A stretch of 64,000 nt of DNA from Ichthyophonus hoferi (lineage: Eukaryota > Opisthokonta > Ichthyosporea > Ichthyophonida > Ichthyophonidae), in the NCBI GenBank assembly GCA_002751075.1, contig NAOQ01000020.1:221021-285020 (forward strand), given 5' to 3'. Shown piece by piece: positions 22,237 to 34,843 of this stretch. The first letter of the stretch is position 1. Each line of letters begins with the position of its first letter. The notes under the pieces were generated by a model. The model saw only the letters and a program-made list of their open reading frames with translations, was not told the DNA's origin and searched no databases. The position numbers and the translations under genes were made by a program.

Positions 22237-22476
22237 GTATGCAATCCCCCCTATAGTCCAGCCTTATAATTTATAACTCCCTAAGCTCTACCTTCTCTTT
22301 CCCCCATTTACTCTTCCCCTATCACCTCCCCTAGTCTCCCTCTTACCTCCTTGCCTAGCCTGGCGAGAAAGAATATAAACACTAAGATCTGGCATGATAT
22401 TTCACCAATATAAATACAGTATACCGTCATGTAACTTGACTCTTCATATTCTCTTGTCAACTCTCTCTTTCCATAG

Positions 22477-22947
22477 TTACCAGTTACTGCTACGTGTTGT
22501 GTGTGGCTTAGAATCACAGCGTAAGCAGACACAAGAGGACATAGAGTCACTGGAACATATGAGAAATGCAGCCCTGGCTGATCCCAAGGCCTTTGTCGAA
22601 TCATTGGTAGATACGGTAAGTAGTTATAGCAACCATTCTTATTTCCTCTTGTACTGTGCGATGTCATACATATGATTGCTCTCTTTCTCCTCCTTAACTC
22701 TCCGCTGCCTTACCCTTACTATCTCTATCTATGTTAATGTTTCCCTATCCTACCTTAGTACCAGTCACTTCCTTCCCTTCCTCTCATATTATATTTTTTC
22801 TTACCTTCTAATCGTTTCTTCTTTGTGGCTTCCTTATTTTTTTCTTCTTCTTAATGTGCTTTGATGGCCATGCAAATATGTAGGTGGGTAGGTATGTAGT
22901 ACCTATATACACACACACATACATACATACATACATACATACATACA

Positions 22948-22981
<34 letters not shown>

Positions 22982-24141
22982 CATACATACATACATACAT
23001 ACATACATACATACATACATACATACATACATACATACATACAGATATACATACATACAGATGTGCATACATACATACATACAGATATACATACATACAG
23101 ATGTGCATACATACATACATACACACACACATACCTATATAGTATCCATTCCCTTTTTTTTCCTCCAAGCATCTTTCTGTGGTGGCTATGTCAACCACTC
23201 TATAGTCCGATGGAACACCAACCCATTATGTTAGTTGATCAGCACCATCAACGACTATCTACTAGCTAGTAACCAATCAATCATTGCTTATCACACAGCC
23301 GCCTCCCTTCCCCCAGAGACAACGCGTCATAGAGGTGCCAGAGATAGATTTTAAAAAATATGAAGGTAAGCATTGATTGGTCAATCTTATTCTTTTATAA
23401 AACTTTATTATTCTCACCTCACCACTCTCTTTCTCTTTCTCCCTATCTCCTATCACGTACATTTTCCTCTCCTATACTACTACACTCTACCATTGGCTAC
23501 ATATCACTCAATCTACCCAGACAGACACATCTATATCTACCTACCAAATATTGTTGTAGGTAGAGGAATGCATAGTGCTTTAACCTATAATCTACCGGTA
23601 TTAAAGTAGGTTGACCTATGAGACTCTCTAGCTTCCATTGACTAAACACTGTTTTATTGGCTTTATGATGTACCTAGTTGAAAGCTATTAGTCAATACTA
23701 ATTACTTAGGGTATTAAAAAAGATTGGTTTTAATCGTTAAATAATAACCAATCGCCATCATTAAATGTCTTGAAATATGCCACTATCTCTCGACAAGTGA
23801 CCTAATCTATTTAAAATATAAACTCAATGATGCAAGCTTACTATTGGTGGACTATATTTAACAATGAGTGGGCCTATCACATAGAGGTCAAGCTAGGACC
23901 TGATGGTCTGGTGAACCCTGTGGCTGTGTGGAGTTCAACTTTACAAAGGTAAATAGGTGTAGGTGTGTGTGTATATAAGAGTGGCTAGGATATGATAGAT
24001 ATAACTGCATGGATAAAAATAGAGATAGAGATATATATATAGATGGATAGAGAAAGAGTTAGATAAATAGATATTTAGAAATATATATTATATATATGTA
24101 GAGAGAGAAAGAGTTAGAGAGATAGAGAAAGAGTTAAATAG

Positions 24142-24176
<35 letters not shown>

Positions 24177-24439
24177 GAAATAGATAGATAGATGGATATA
24201 TACCTACTATAACACATGATTCTACATATACATAGACAAGGCTACCTATTCTTATACCCTTTCTTATGTTCTCTCATATGTATCCGGTTATGCATACCTA
24301 CCCTTGTATTCAAATTTATATTAATGCCATCATTTTCTTCTTGACCTATATGATTGCATACAGCCTCCCTGTTCTTCCCTCGCCATACATGCATACACAC
24401 ATGTACATATATACATACATACATACATACATACATACA

Positions 24440-24473
<34 letters not shown>

Positions 24474-27400
24474 TTTACTTACTTACTTACGTACTTACAT
24501 ACATATACACGTACAAACATAAGTGCATACATACGTCCATATATACATAAATACATCCATACATACACACATATACAAGTACATACATAAATACACACGT
24601 ACATGCGTACATATGTATACACATGAACATACACATATACAAACCTGGCCATGCCTATACAGCCACAAGTACACCTTTACTAATATGCCTACTGTGGGAG
24701 ACGAGAAGGCCCCTTCCACGGCGACCTACACATCTACATCTGGAGTGGTTCTCAATAAACCGGTGAAGTTATCTAATATGGTACTACAGGTAAGAGTGTA
24801 AGGGTTATACTTTAAAGATAAGGTATATACTATAAAGTATATACTATAGGTATATATATGTAGGTCAATCCATATATTATTACCTGTCACTCATGTGCCC
24901 TGTTATAGATGTACCCCTATATACCACTACCTCCATTTTCCATTTGCCTCTATATGTCCTTAAGGGACGTATACTGTGATAGTTAATATATGTTAAATTC
25001 CTGGCCCAGCCCCACCCACCCAAATACCCTTATTAATAACTATAGATACATAAGGTGTTACTCGCAAGGTTAATAGGTCGACACCCAATCATTTGGTAGT
25101 ATTAAATTTGAATAGAAACCTATAAAGGTTTTCCTTCAAGCAATATTAGAAAGAAATTATTAGATGTGGCCTTTTAGCACTAATATCCTTTTTTTGTTGT
25201 TAATTATCCCAGGACCCATCATTAAAAGTAGTTAGAGGTCGATTGGCGGATGAGACTAAGCCTGAGAGCTTTAATTTAACATGGACACCAGAAGAACATG
25301 TAAGTATGGTACCAGTGCACACTGTGTATCTCATTGCAAGAGGGGAGAGGGGGACATGTGGCTACATATGAACGGGTCATGGTTAACATGGGCCGGGTCG
25401 AGTCATATTTATAGACCGATGACTGGCTATCATGTTGTTAACGGCACATATTCTAGTTTGTTATATTCCATAGATATAATGAACCAATAGAACCTCTCTA
25501 TTTACTAATTGAATAGAAATGATTGGTACAGAGGGATACTATCCTGGCGGTCTTATCATACCTATATATAGTGATGCATAACTACCTATAGTCTCTCAAC
25601 TATTGGATAATCTTTACATTGTCAAGTATCTGTTGGATAGTTTGGGAATATATCTCGTTTTCAGCCTTTTAGTGATTTGTTACAAAACATATTATTTACC
25701 GTTACTAGCCTGCATTACTCTTCTTTCTCTTCCTATACCTACCCTATCCTCCCCTACCCTACCCTACCTTACTTTACCCTATATATTTATATTTCTTTTA
25801 ATGACTTGGTCTATCTGCTTATCTTATCTTTTTAATGCCTAGGCCCGATTGGTGGAATTACTGGACGCCTACCCCGAGGAGGAGATTGCGGCTCAACGGT
25901 GGGAAAAAATTAGCAAGGCATTGGGTAATAGAACACCAAAACAGGTAATATAATTGGATACCAAATGATAAATACACCAAGGGGTCATGATTGTAATATA
26001 ATGCATTACCGTTAAGGGCCTCTCTGCTGTAGGAGCACTCTCTATTAGTGTAATGCTTTGTTATTAACCTCTAATGTGACTGGTTTTTTCTTTCTATGGC
26101 CATCCAATCATACCCTATACTCGCACTTATTTCATCTTCATCCAATTATTTGTTGCTCTTATTTCTTTTAACAACCCATTGCCATTGTTTTATACACTAA
26201 TCGTTTCTATTGGCCTCTACCTCTTTCTTGCATGTAGCCATTATTAGTCCTTGTCCTATCATATCTCTGGCATGTTGTCTCGTCTTTACTACTCGCCTCC
26301 TTTCTCTGCTTCCTTTCCCCCCTTATACCTTATTGGTGCAATATCTTTATTTACTTAGCGGTATATGATAAGGCCCAGTGTTCTATTACTATTCTAGGTT
26401 GTTCTAGATTTCCTGTGTTGCATAATGCAGTTTTTGGCTACAGACACGCTTGATAATGCTGTATGATTGATAGATACCATACCATACCATACCATACCAT
26501 ACCATACTATACCGTATCATACTACAATATATCATACTATGTTGTATCATATTACATTTTATCCTCATATCCTATTATACTAGTTGTTTTCTCTCTACCA
26601 AGTCATGTCCTTCTCCGATTATCTTTCTCTCATTGGTTCTCTTTTATTCAGTTGTTATTCGTTACTATCATGCCGTTTCCTATCTCTTTTTTCATTGACT
26701 ATTAAATAACATTGATTTGCTCTTGCACTATCCAATCTAATCGTACCGCACCCTCATCCACCAATCAGGTGGCTAGTAGGACCCAGAAATATTTTATTAA
26801 ACTAGCCAAGGCAGGCCTGCCTGTGCCAGGGAGGATGCCAAATCTGGCCGTGGTACGTGACGTCATCCCCTCTCTCCCCTTCCATAATCATTGCATTTTT
26901 TTTTTCCCCACCAGTTGCGTTTCTAATTTTTTTGTTTCTACTCAAACTATTTTCTCATGTTTTATTCTTTTGAATGGCTGCAAAAGATTGACATTTGTAT
27001 ATCACTTGGTTGGGTTGTTTGTTGTTTACCGTTCCTTATATATCTATATATATGCTCTACGATAGTCTATGTAGAACGAAGTAAGCAATATTAATATCCC
27101 CTCTACTTGCAGTATGCCAAGCCACAAATAAAAAAGAAACGGCGGTTTGAAAGGCCCTATGGGTGAGTAGCCCAGGGTGTTTCCGGTTGGTTTCTAAATA
27201 TATATAAATATATATGTATATACCCTGCTATACTTTGTTTATGACTGGCTAATGTTGGTGCTTTAGTTGTTCTTTATTTGTTATTGGCTTGGGATGCCTT
27301 ATATAAAATTAAATAACCATCAAAATGGTCACAAAGTTCCTTTAGTTTGACACAATTGATAGTATTGAACTATTGAAAACACGAATACAAAATCATGTAC

Positions 27401-30378
27401 TTGTTTTGGCAACATATTAATTATCCAATCGAAAGCCTTTCTTTCAGTCCAAAGGAGTATTATTGCTGTTCTATTAAATTTTAACTTTATTTTACTATTG
27501 GTCTCTTTTATTATTGTATTATTTTCTCTTTTCATCTCCTATTACCCCGATCTTTTAATCTATCACCCTGCTTGATAAATTTCCAATGATATGCCATTAT
27601 CGTGATTTATCTGTCTCAACTGACCACCTAGTGCAATCATATTCGGTGTAGGAAGTCGTCCTTCTGTACGCCTACAGTCTACATGTCAGATGAGGAGGAA
27701 GGAGAGCTGAGTGACGTAGGTAGTGAACTTCGGGACAGTTCGGAATACAAGGTACGTATATGTGTGTCTATGTGGATGTGTATGTATATGTATACCTATA
27801 TCTCTATCTATATCAATATCTCTATCTCTATCTATATATGCCCACGACCTTTTCTTGTTCATGTGCGCTGTTTATTCTCCTCTACCTCCTTTCTATTTGT
27901 GTTTTCTTGTATTTTCCCTTCCCCTTTGATAATGACCTTTATGTTCTAAATATATATATGTAGTTATTACTTCTATACTTAGAGGTACGTTACTATAATA
28001 ATACTACCTGGCTATAGTATGACAGTATAACGTCTCATAAATAGTAGAACAATCTATTCCATGTTGTATCAGGGGATAGTTTATATAGAGATTCGATTGG
28101 TTATAAGTTAGATTGTACTCGAATTTAGCAGATTAATTTAGATCAAATCTAATTAGATTAAATTCATTTAAACTGGTAGACTTAAAATGAGCCAGTGAAA
28201 GTTACTCTGGACTTGAACTAGATTTAATCTTAAAGTCGGGAAATAATTTGAACATAATTGAAGTTAATTTAAATTCACTTTTATAATTGATATCTCTTAG
28301 GTCTAGTCCAATGGCGTAACCTTAAATCAGTTTGGCATTATTTAAAGTCCAATGGAAAGTTTAGTCCAATCCATGCAGATTAATCCCAAATGAATGATTC
28401 TAAATAGGACCATATTCTTATGATATCACCCCAGTCAAGATAAGGCCAGACAGACATACCTTGTAGCCAGAAAGATATATGTTTATCCTACATTACTGTA
28501 CATTTATCATTCTATCGAGGCGCGTATGTTCCTATCCAAGGTTGATTTATAAATAAACTTAATAATTAAGTTTTTGAAAACCAATCGCCAATTACCCAAC
28601 TAATAGTTAATTAATTGCTTATTAATTATTAATTGTATCCGAATGCTACTAGTCATACATCATCAACACCCTTAGAACAGCAGGCCTGCCATATTGACTA
28701 ATGTCACGGTATTACCACAGGAGCTGCTAAGACTTAAGAAACTACGAGAAAGAAAAAGGAGGGAGCAAGTGGTGTCAGGGGAGGCAGTGCATCAGGGATA
28801 TAAGGTAGGGGGTGGGCTCAGTGCTATATGACTGAGGGCCTGCTAGGGGGGTGGCTTGTTTATGATTTTAGGAATACATTTCCCTCTCCCCTTGCCCTGG
28901 AGTATTTGTAGTATGTTATCTATAACCTTTATTCTGACTATGCCCTCCCGTCTCTATTAGAAATACTCCTACACTATATGCTATGAGCATTTTCTTTGTC
29001 GTCTATATGCAGTGAAAACATAGTAATCTGTTAGGGGTGGCTGGTGGCCCCCTATCTATGCTATGTAATGCTGGCCATGTGCTGTATCAGCTCTAAGATA
29101 TAATAAGATTGCAAGGGGTTCTTCCCTAGACCCCTTTCCTGTCTGTAACTTGTCTCTGCCTCCTAGGTGTCAGGCTTATGACCTGTATGTTCTGGCATAA
29201 TTTAGGGGAGGACGTGTATGTACAGGGGGTTGGAAGGAGGTGATAGCGGGTGAACTCGAAACCAGGCATCATTAGTGATGATTATTGTGTATCATATGTA
29301 AGATGGGTGGATAGACCAATGGGAAGGGGCGAGACACCGGTTGAACCCCTTTAAGGCAGTGGCCATCTAGCCCTGCCCCTTCTATTGGTTCTTATTCCTT
29401 CTCAGATAATATAAGCATTCAATCAGTTTAAAGTTGGCAAATCCTTTCATAATAAAAATAGTAAATATAATTGAGGCATTTAAGAGGCTAGATATCATGC
29501 ATGCATAAAGACAAATGCTTGGCATGCTACCAGGTGCTAATATAACGTCACGGCCTTCTAGTGTGATAGCTGTCAGATGGAGCCAATCGTGGGTGTACGT
29601 TGGTCTTGCACTCAATGCCTAGACTACAATAGTGTAGATCTGTGTATGAAGTGCCATGACGACGAATGGACGAATGGTATGGATAGCCATATATGGGTAT
29701 ATATATGTGCATGTTTGCATTATAAGGTTATTGTTTGGCGTAGTGGTATTCTAAAAAAGAGGCCCATATTAGAAGATATATGTATAAGCATATGTGTAAA
29801 TGATGATTATATTGATTGGTGCATTATGTATTATTGATGTAATTCAGAAAATGGTGTCTACAATTACATGTGTGGTAATGTGGTAATATATGAAATACCT
29901 ACAGCTATGCTAGTCATATTTTAGTCTATTATACAAAAGCTTACGGTATACTTTACTGCAGTACCTTATATTTACATCGTCCAATCATAGCCTATCATAG
30001 TTTGTGTTAACCAATTATTGTGCACCTCTCAGAACTACACCGCCGGGACCACGTGATGGAGCGCTATGCCCAGCCAGAACAACCCTACTATATGGACGAT
30101 GACTATGGCTTTGAGAACATCCACGGAGACTATAACTACCTCGACCCGGTATGTATGTATATCAGGGCATAGGATAGGTGGACATGTATAGTAGTGTAAT
30201 GTTTATGTGCATGTATGTGTATGTGTGCATTCTGATCAGATATATACCTTAATATAATGTTTTAGACATTGACTAAATAAAACCATCCATGCATCTATGT
30301 ATACTTCTATACTCTATATATTCATTCCTAATATATATTTTTCCTTTGCAGAACTTCCGGCCTAGGGCTACCCACTAG
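22477..30378 (+). CDS. ZZZ3: ZZ-type zinc finger protein ZZZ3 (ATAC complex), 5' end unresolved
   Basis: Orthologue of ZZZ3, the histone-reading subunit of the ATAC acetyltransferase complex. Exons: 22477-22615, 23299-23365, 23885-23948, 24663-24789, 25213-25299, 25843-25944, 26769-26852, 27113-27162, 27652-27751, 28721-28804, 29562-29676, 30033-30148, 30352-30378. These total 386 residues to TAG with no phase conflict. Order: an N-terminal helix with [12 protein letters not shown] (human ALADPEQFVERL); IEVPEIDF (human VELPEINW); a SANT/Myb repeat spanning 25213-26852 with [23 protein letters not shown] and [14 protein letters not shown]; then [11 protein letters not shown] (human GIPVPGRTPNL); an acidic stretch; a ZZ finger at 29562-29676 (CDSC...CTQC...CMKC); and the conserved C-terminus DYNYLDPNF. 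The first exon(s) were not firmly found. The long human N-terminal half has no obvious counterpart within 3.6 kb upstream. Confidence 0.93.
22909..23133 (+). repeat. (CATA)n microsatellite in ZZZ3 intron
   Basis: About 220 bp of near-uninterrupted CATA tetramers, with a few CAGATATA and GTGCATA interruptions, lie in the intron 22616-23298. Open frames through it in four frames (Tyr-Ile-His-Thr or Tyr-Val-Cys-Met repeats) are artefacts of the repeat. Confidence 0.97.
23990..24196 (+). repeat. (GATA)n-like simple repeat in ZZZ3 intron
   Basis: A purine-rich, impure GATA/TAGA array with interspersed agagagaaagagtta blocks, in the intron 23949-24662. Confidence 0.85.
24408..24605 (+). repeat. 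(CATA)n/(CTTA)n compound microsatellite
   Basis: CATA tetramers pass into about twelve CTTA tetramers and then into degenerate ACATAC repeats, immediately before the ZZZ3 exon at 24663. It lies within the same intron as the GATA array. Confidence 0.93.
26478..26512 (+). repeat. (CCATA)n microsatellite
   Basis: Six to seven pentamers of the ataccatacc type, decaying into tata-rich sequence, in the ZZZ3 intron 25945-26768. Confidence 0.85.
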
Positions 30379-30434
30379 AATGATATTATATGAGCCAGTG
30401 ATTACAGCATAATTAGTAGTAGATAATGTATTAT

Positions 30435-30468
30435 AATAAAATAAAATAAAATAAAATAAAATAAAATA
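30435..30468 (+). repeat. (AAAAT)n microsatellite at the ZZZ3 3' end
   Basis: Seven AATAA(A) pentamers lie about 56 nt after the ZZZ3 stop. Each unit contains the canonical AATAAA hexamer, so this run may act as a cluster of poly(A) signals. Confidence 0.85.
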
Positions 30469-30577
30469 ACGCAACATTTATGTTGGATCCCTTAAGTACA
30501 TTAGTGACTACTAATCTGATATAGACAACATACTGTAATGATTACCTTTTATATATAGTGGTTTTGTTTTTGTTTGT

Positions 30578-30583
30578 AATAAA
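30578..30583 (+). terminator. Candidate ZZZ3 poly(A) signal
   Basis: AATAAA about 200 nt after the stop, followed by a T/GT-rich tract (ttgcttgatattttttttt), the usual layout of a cleavage site. It competes with the AATAAA-rich microsatellite at 30435. Confidence 0.5.
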
Positions 30584-32753
30584 TGGGTTTGCTTGATATT
30601 TTTTTTTGGAAAATGCAGTCATACCTACGTGATGGAAGAAGCTGCTTCCTATCTTAATTGCTAGAAAGAATGATTCTAGTTAACTAGAACTACCATATCA
30701 GTATAGTTCTTTGTTGTCTGAGGGCAGGCTATGGAACCACCCCTTGTGGACATTACTGTATATATATTTATATTTGATTGCAATCAGTGCAATATTCTTA
30801 TACTAGGTCAATAGCATATTATAATTGTATTTTAGGTGAATTAAATGACAGCTGTGCTAAGATATTCAATTGTTACCAAAACGAAAGATTTTCCCAAGCC
30901 TATGTTTTATATAAACCAAATGATAAGCTTTCAATTGACATAACACGGATTTATGATTTATGATTGGTTTTCGCCTAGATTTGCTTAGCTAATGCAAATT
31001 GATGTGCGACTTCATAATAGTTAAAGGGTGATTCAATTTTACCCGACTTAAAATTCAGTTTTGAAGCAAGTTAAATGGGTTGAAAATGGTCCTGTAATAA
31101 GGTTCTCTACATTCCTTTAACATTTTTATCATAATTTATTTTTTAGGTTTATACATACTATTCATATGCCCTATTTCCGGAAGAATAAAATATTATTTTA
31201 AAAAAACCATTACTAACTTGAAAAATGCAATAGTAACTACCTTTGATCAGACTAAAATTGTGCATTTTAAAACTACTAGTGTCAGGTACACTATAAATAT
31301 TACGGACAAAAATAAATGCACACTTTAGATAAAATAATTGTGCTAATTTGATTCACACAATATGGCAACGATCTAACTATTATACTTTTAACTTCCAATA
31401 AACATCCTTGAATTAGCTGTGTTCTCCTATACCGTTTAACCCATGCTATAAAGATAAATGATTCTCAACAACTAAACTGTTTTCATGTAGATCTTCTAAC
31501 ATCTAAGGTATTACCCTCATTACCTGATGGAACCAAAGCGTTCAATGTTTTTATTATTATTACAGATTATTCCTTTATGGAACTGGACCGCGTCTGGGGA
31601 AACATTAGCACGAGTGTATTAACGATCAGTCTTACTTTGGTTAATCAAATACCGTTCCATAATAAGTAGATCAATTTTTTATCAATACATAATGTGCGGT
31701 ATATGAACACTTCTACATAATGAGGAATCTAAATGGGGACACAATAGGATTTAAGTATTGCGGTAAGATCGGACAATTCTAGTAGGGCTCTGTAACCTAT
31801 GAGTTGGATTAACCAATAATAATATTTACAATCAGCTCTATTACGATAGTGCATACACCTGAGCAGGTATTAACCGCAATTGACTTAACAGGGTAAAGAT
31901 CGGAAAGCGTAAAAAGGGAGCAAAAGCAACTAATAGAAAAAGCGGTTCTCAGTCGTTACCATGTACCATTGGATTTATGCGTTTTATGTTTTGACATTAT
32001 GTCTATAGTTGACAAAGACTTCGAAGTAGATAATTCAGATACTTTACTAGAATGCCAACTAGTTGAATCTCATTTCAATTCTTCCTACGATAATAGTACC
32101 GTAATTATATATATATCTACATTTAGATCACAGTCACTATCTACACAATAAATCGCAAAAATAAGAAGCCGACAGCCTCTATATCCATTAAACATCAGAG
32201 AGAGATTTAAGAGCAGCTAACAAGAGCTTTAGCTTGTCCTTTATCTGATGACGACTATCTGATAGAACTTAGTACAATAGATACTAGTCCTGTTTCCGAT
32301 ATTACCTTTAAAAGGAAAATCGGATTTCTATCTTTTAACCAAAATTCCGTTTCTTTATCCGTGTGACTTTTCAGTAATGATTATGAACTATTCACATCTA
32401 TTCCAGGTGACATTTGCTGTCTTCAATGCTCTAGAAGTTTTATAGAATTTGTTGCATTATACATGCTTAGAATATGTCATCGGAAGAAGCCAGTGTGGCT
32501 TATTAGAGGATATGTTCTATGTTATTCACAATATTCTTATTATGAAAGCCTGTCTTTAAGGTTAGGCAATCTATTCTCAAGTTTTATTTATATTTGATCC
32601 CAAGTGAGTTCCTGATATTGAGTATCTTACCTCTATGTAATTCCTATTGACCACACAGGGTAGCTAAATGTTTAAATATATAATATAGTAAATTAGAGGT
32701 GGATAATTTTAGCCATTAATATTGAATATAAATACATTCAAACGGAACCGATC

Positions 32754-33212
32754 TAGTTTAAATATCGGCTTGTGATAACAATAAGAACAATTAATATTGA
32801 TCTTTAATTACCTACTGAAGGCACGAGGCACATAAACACATTGGCAATGTTTGGCTGTTTTATTTAATAGGGTAGTAAAAGCATTTATTTGTGTGAGATT
32901 TTAGTAATTTTGCAATGAGTAATAAGATTTGAGTTAGTGGGACATACTTAACCGTTAGTGCTAAAGAGACGATTGGACTCCCTTTTATCAATACCTAGTT
33001 TCAATGTCGGCTTGTAAGAATAAGAACATTGATCTTGTAGTTACCTACCTGGAGGCACAAACACATGAGCCATGTTTGGCTGTTTTATTTAATAGGCTAT
33101 TTGTATAAGATAATTTAGTACCTTGCAAATGAGTAACAAGATTTGAGTTAGTGGGAAATACTTAACCATAAGTGCTAGAGAGACCATTGGGCTCCCTCTT
33201 ACCAATATCAGT
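32754..33212 (+). repeat. Diverged ~240 bp tandem duplication
   Basis: Copy 1 (about 32754-32991) and copy 2 (about 32996-33212) share long blocks: tcggcttgt-aataagaaca, tgtttggctgttttatttaa, agatttgagttagtggga, and atacttaacc-taagtgcta-agagac. Copy 2 lacks some bases in the middle. No coding capacity is apparent. Confidence 0.85.
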
Positions 33213-33615
33213 GCCTCAAGATTAACTGTTAGTTAGCGAATTAAGACACTGGGAATCTTCTTCTATTCATTCTATAACCACGATAGAGTGACTAGTTTCT
33301 GAAGTCTAACAAATTCTGTTTAGCAACTCTTCAATCGTCTGCAAATGCGCATTGTCAACTATTATGAAGCAAGTATTTAGTTCAATTTTTACTTATGAAT
33401 GTCAAATTCTGGTTTACGTGGAACTAGGCTCATTATGTCAAAGCAATACCGTCTTATTTAAATGAAATAGTCTTGAATAATTCCAGTGCAGAATTATTTT
33501 ATTGAGGTATGTATCTTTCGGTTTTTCAATATAGAAGTCCTATATTTCAGTAATTATAGTACTTGTAATGCTTTAATTAAACAGTATTGCAAAAAAAAAA
33601 AAAAAAAAAAAAAAA

Positions 33616-33955
33616 NNNNNNNNNNNNNNNNNNNNNNNNNNNNNNNNNNNNNNNNNNNNNNNNNNNNNNNNNNNNNNNNNNNNNNNNNNNNNNNNNNNNN
33701 NNNNNNNNNNNNNNNNNNNNNNNNNNNNNNNNNNNNNNNNNNNNNNNNNNNNNNNNNNNNNNNNNNNNNNNNNNNNNNNNNNNNNNNNNNNNNNNNNNNN
33801 NNNNNNNNNNNNNNNNNNNNNNNNNNNNNNNNNNNNNNNNNNNNNNNNNNNNNNNNNNNNNNNNNNNNNNNNNNNNNNNNNNNNNNNNNNNNNNNNNNNN
33901 NNNNNNNNNNNNNNNNNNNNNNNNNNNNNNNNNNNNNNNNNNNNNNNNNNNNNNN
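33616..33955. other. Assembly gap (340 N)
   Basis: Run of N flanked on both sides by poly(A) (33591-33615 and 33956-33967). The assembly appears to have broken at a homopolymer. Nothing can be said about the content. Confidence 0.99.
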
Positions 33956-34695
33956 AAAAAAAAAAAATGGACATAAATTCGCTCGTTTTGATATTTTTAG
34001 TATCTTTTAATTGTTAATCATTAATTATATTTTGCATTTAAACTTTATAACCGATATATAATTCATGGTACCCCTTTACTGTGTAAAAATTAAATCTGGA
34101 TGCACCCAGATCACATACGGTTTTTCCTCGACTCTCACTTAGCTAATCCAAATCAATGTTGTTTGAGCAAAGAGTCACAAAATGGAAGACTTTAAAGAAG
34201 AACTCTTTCATATTTTATTACTGATGCTTATTTTTAATAAAACAATTAAAGCCTAGGCAAGGTAAAGAGTAATTTACATTTTTAAAGTTGCATGAAACGA
34301 TATTCCTAATTTGTTATCGAAGATTTATCGGTAACTATATTTGAATTTATGGTGAGCTATGTGCTATTTTGTTGTATGGTCCGCGACCATACAGGAAAAT
34401 CAGTTGTACTGTATTATATTTTTAATAGCTCACAGTGGGGTTTGCCTGTGATCAGTTTTCTTAAAATATAGGCATAATTATATCACAAAATTAGGATATT
34501 TGGTTGATTTTTATTACTATTTTTTATTTGATAATTCACCATTCAGCTAGTTTTTGATTGCCAAATACACTATATTGTGTTATATTATGTTATTTACTTA
34601 TTTATTATATATTGGTAGTTATTTTTTCAGTCAATTCTTAAAGGGCCTGCTTTTACTTAACTTACTTGGCGCCGGGTATCTGGCGATCTGGCTTT

Positions 34696-34703
34696 TGACG
34701 TCA
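34696..34703. promoter_or_regulatory. CRE/ATF palindrome upstream of the TTF1-like gene
   Basis: A perfect TGACGTCA octamer lies 140 bp upstream of the chosen ATG, just after a local GC-rich patch (ggcgccgggtatctggcgat, from 34668). Its proximal-promoter position and the AT-rich surroundings make a bZIP (ATF/CREB family) site plausible. There is no functional evidence. Confidence 0.45.
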
Positions 34704-34843
34704 TAGTTTCCCGACTTTTTCTGTTCTTTCTTACAACACTTAGAGGTTTACACGTGCATCTAACTAACAACTTACGCTATATTATTATTTTATATATCTA
34801 CAAGGAGTATTATTTCTACTTTATTTATTATTACTTACTGTTA

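Larger units (their letters stand above)
18791..22476. other. Intergenic region upstream of ZZZ3
   Basis: AT-rich DNA with no gene recognised. It contains the 3' UTR of the HMG-WWE gene, with AATAAA at 19094-19099, and an interspersed repeat copy at about 19675-19965. It may also hold the still unlocated first ZZZ3 exon(s). The stretch 22147-22236 is open in the right frame and ends in a donor (AG|gtatgc). Confidence 0.55.
30379..34843. other. Intergenic region between ZZZ3 and the TTF1-like gene, with a gap
   Basis: AT-rich with no recognised gene. It contains an AAAAT microsatellite overlapping possible poly(A) signals at 30435-30468, a second AATAAA at 30578, an 88-codon open stretch at about 31405-31670 of unknown nature, a diverged ~240 bp tandem duplication at 32754-33212, an assembly gap at 33616-33955, and a CRE-type palindrome at 34696. 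Confidence 0.6.

Noticed and set aside
22808-23234. Overlapping open frames on both strands with Tyr-Val-Cys-Met or His-Thr-Tyr-Ile repeats
   Set aside because: Produced by the CATA microsatellite, whose 12-nt frame cycle has no stop; it lies inside a ZZZ3 intron.
26858-26865. Second TGACGTCA palindrome
   Set aside because: It lies a few bases inside a ZZZ3 intron next to a splice donor, with no promoter context; probably chance.
33486-34010. Open frame running across the N gap
   Set aside because: Continuity comes from ambiguous bases and poly(A) only.
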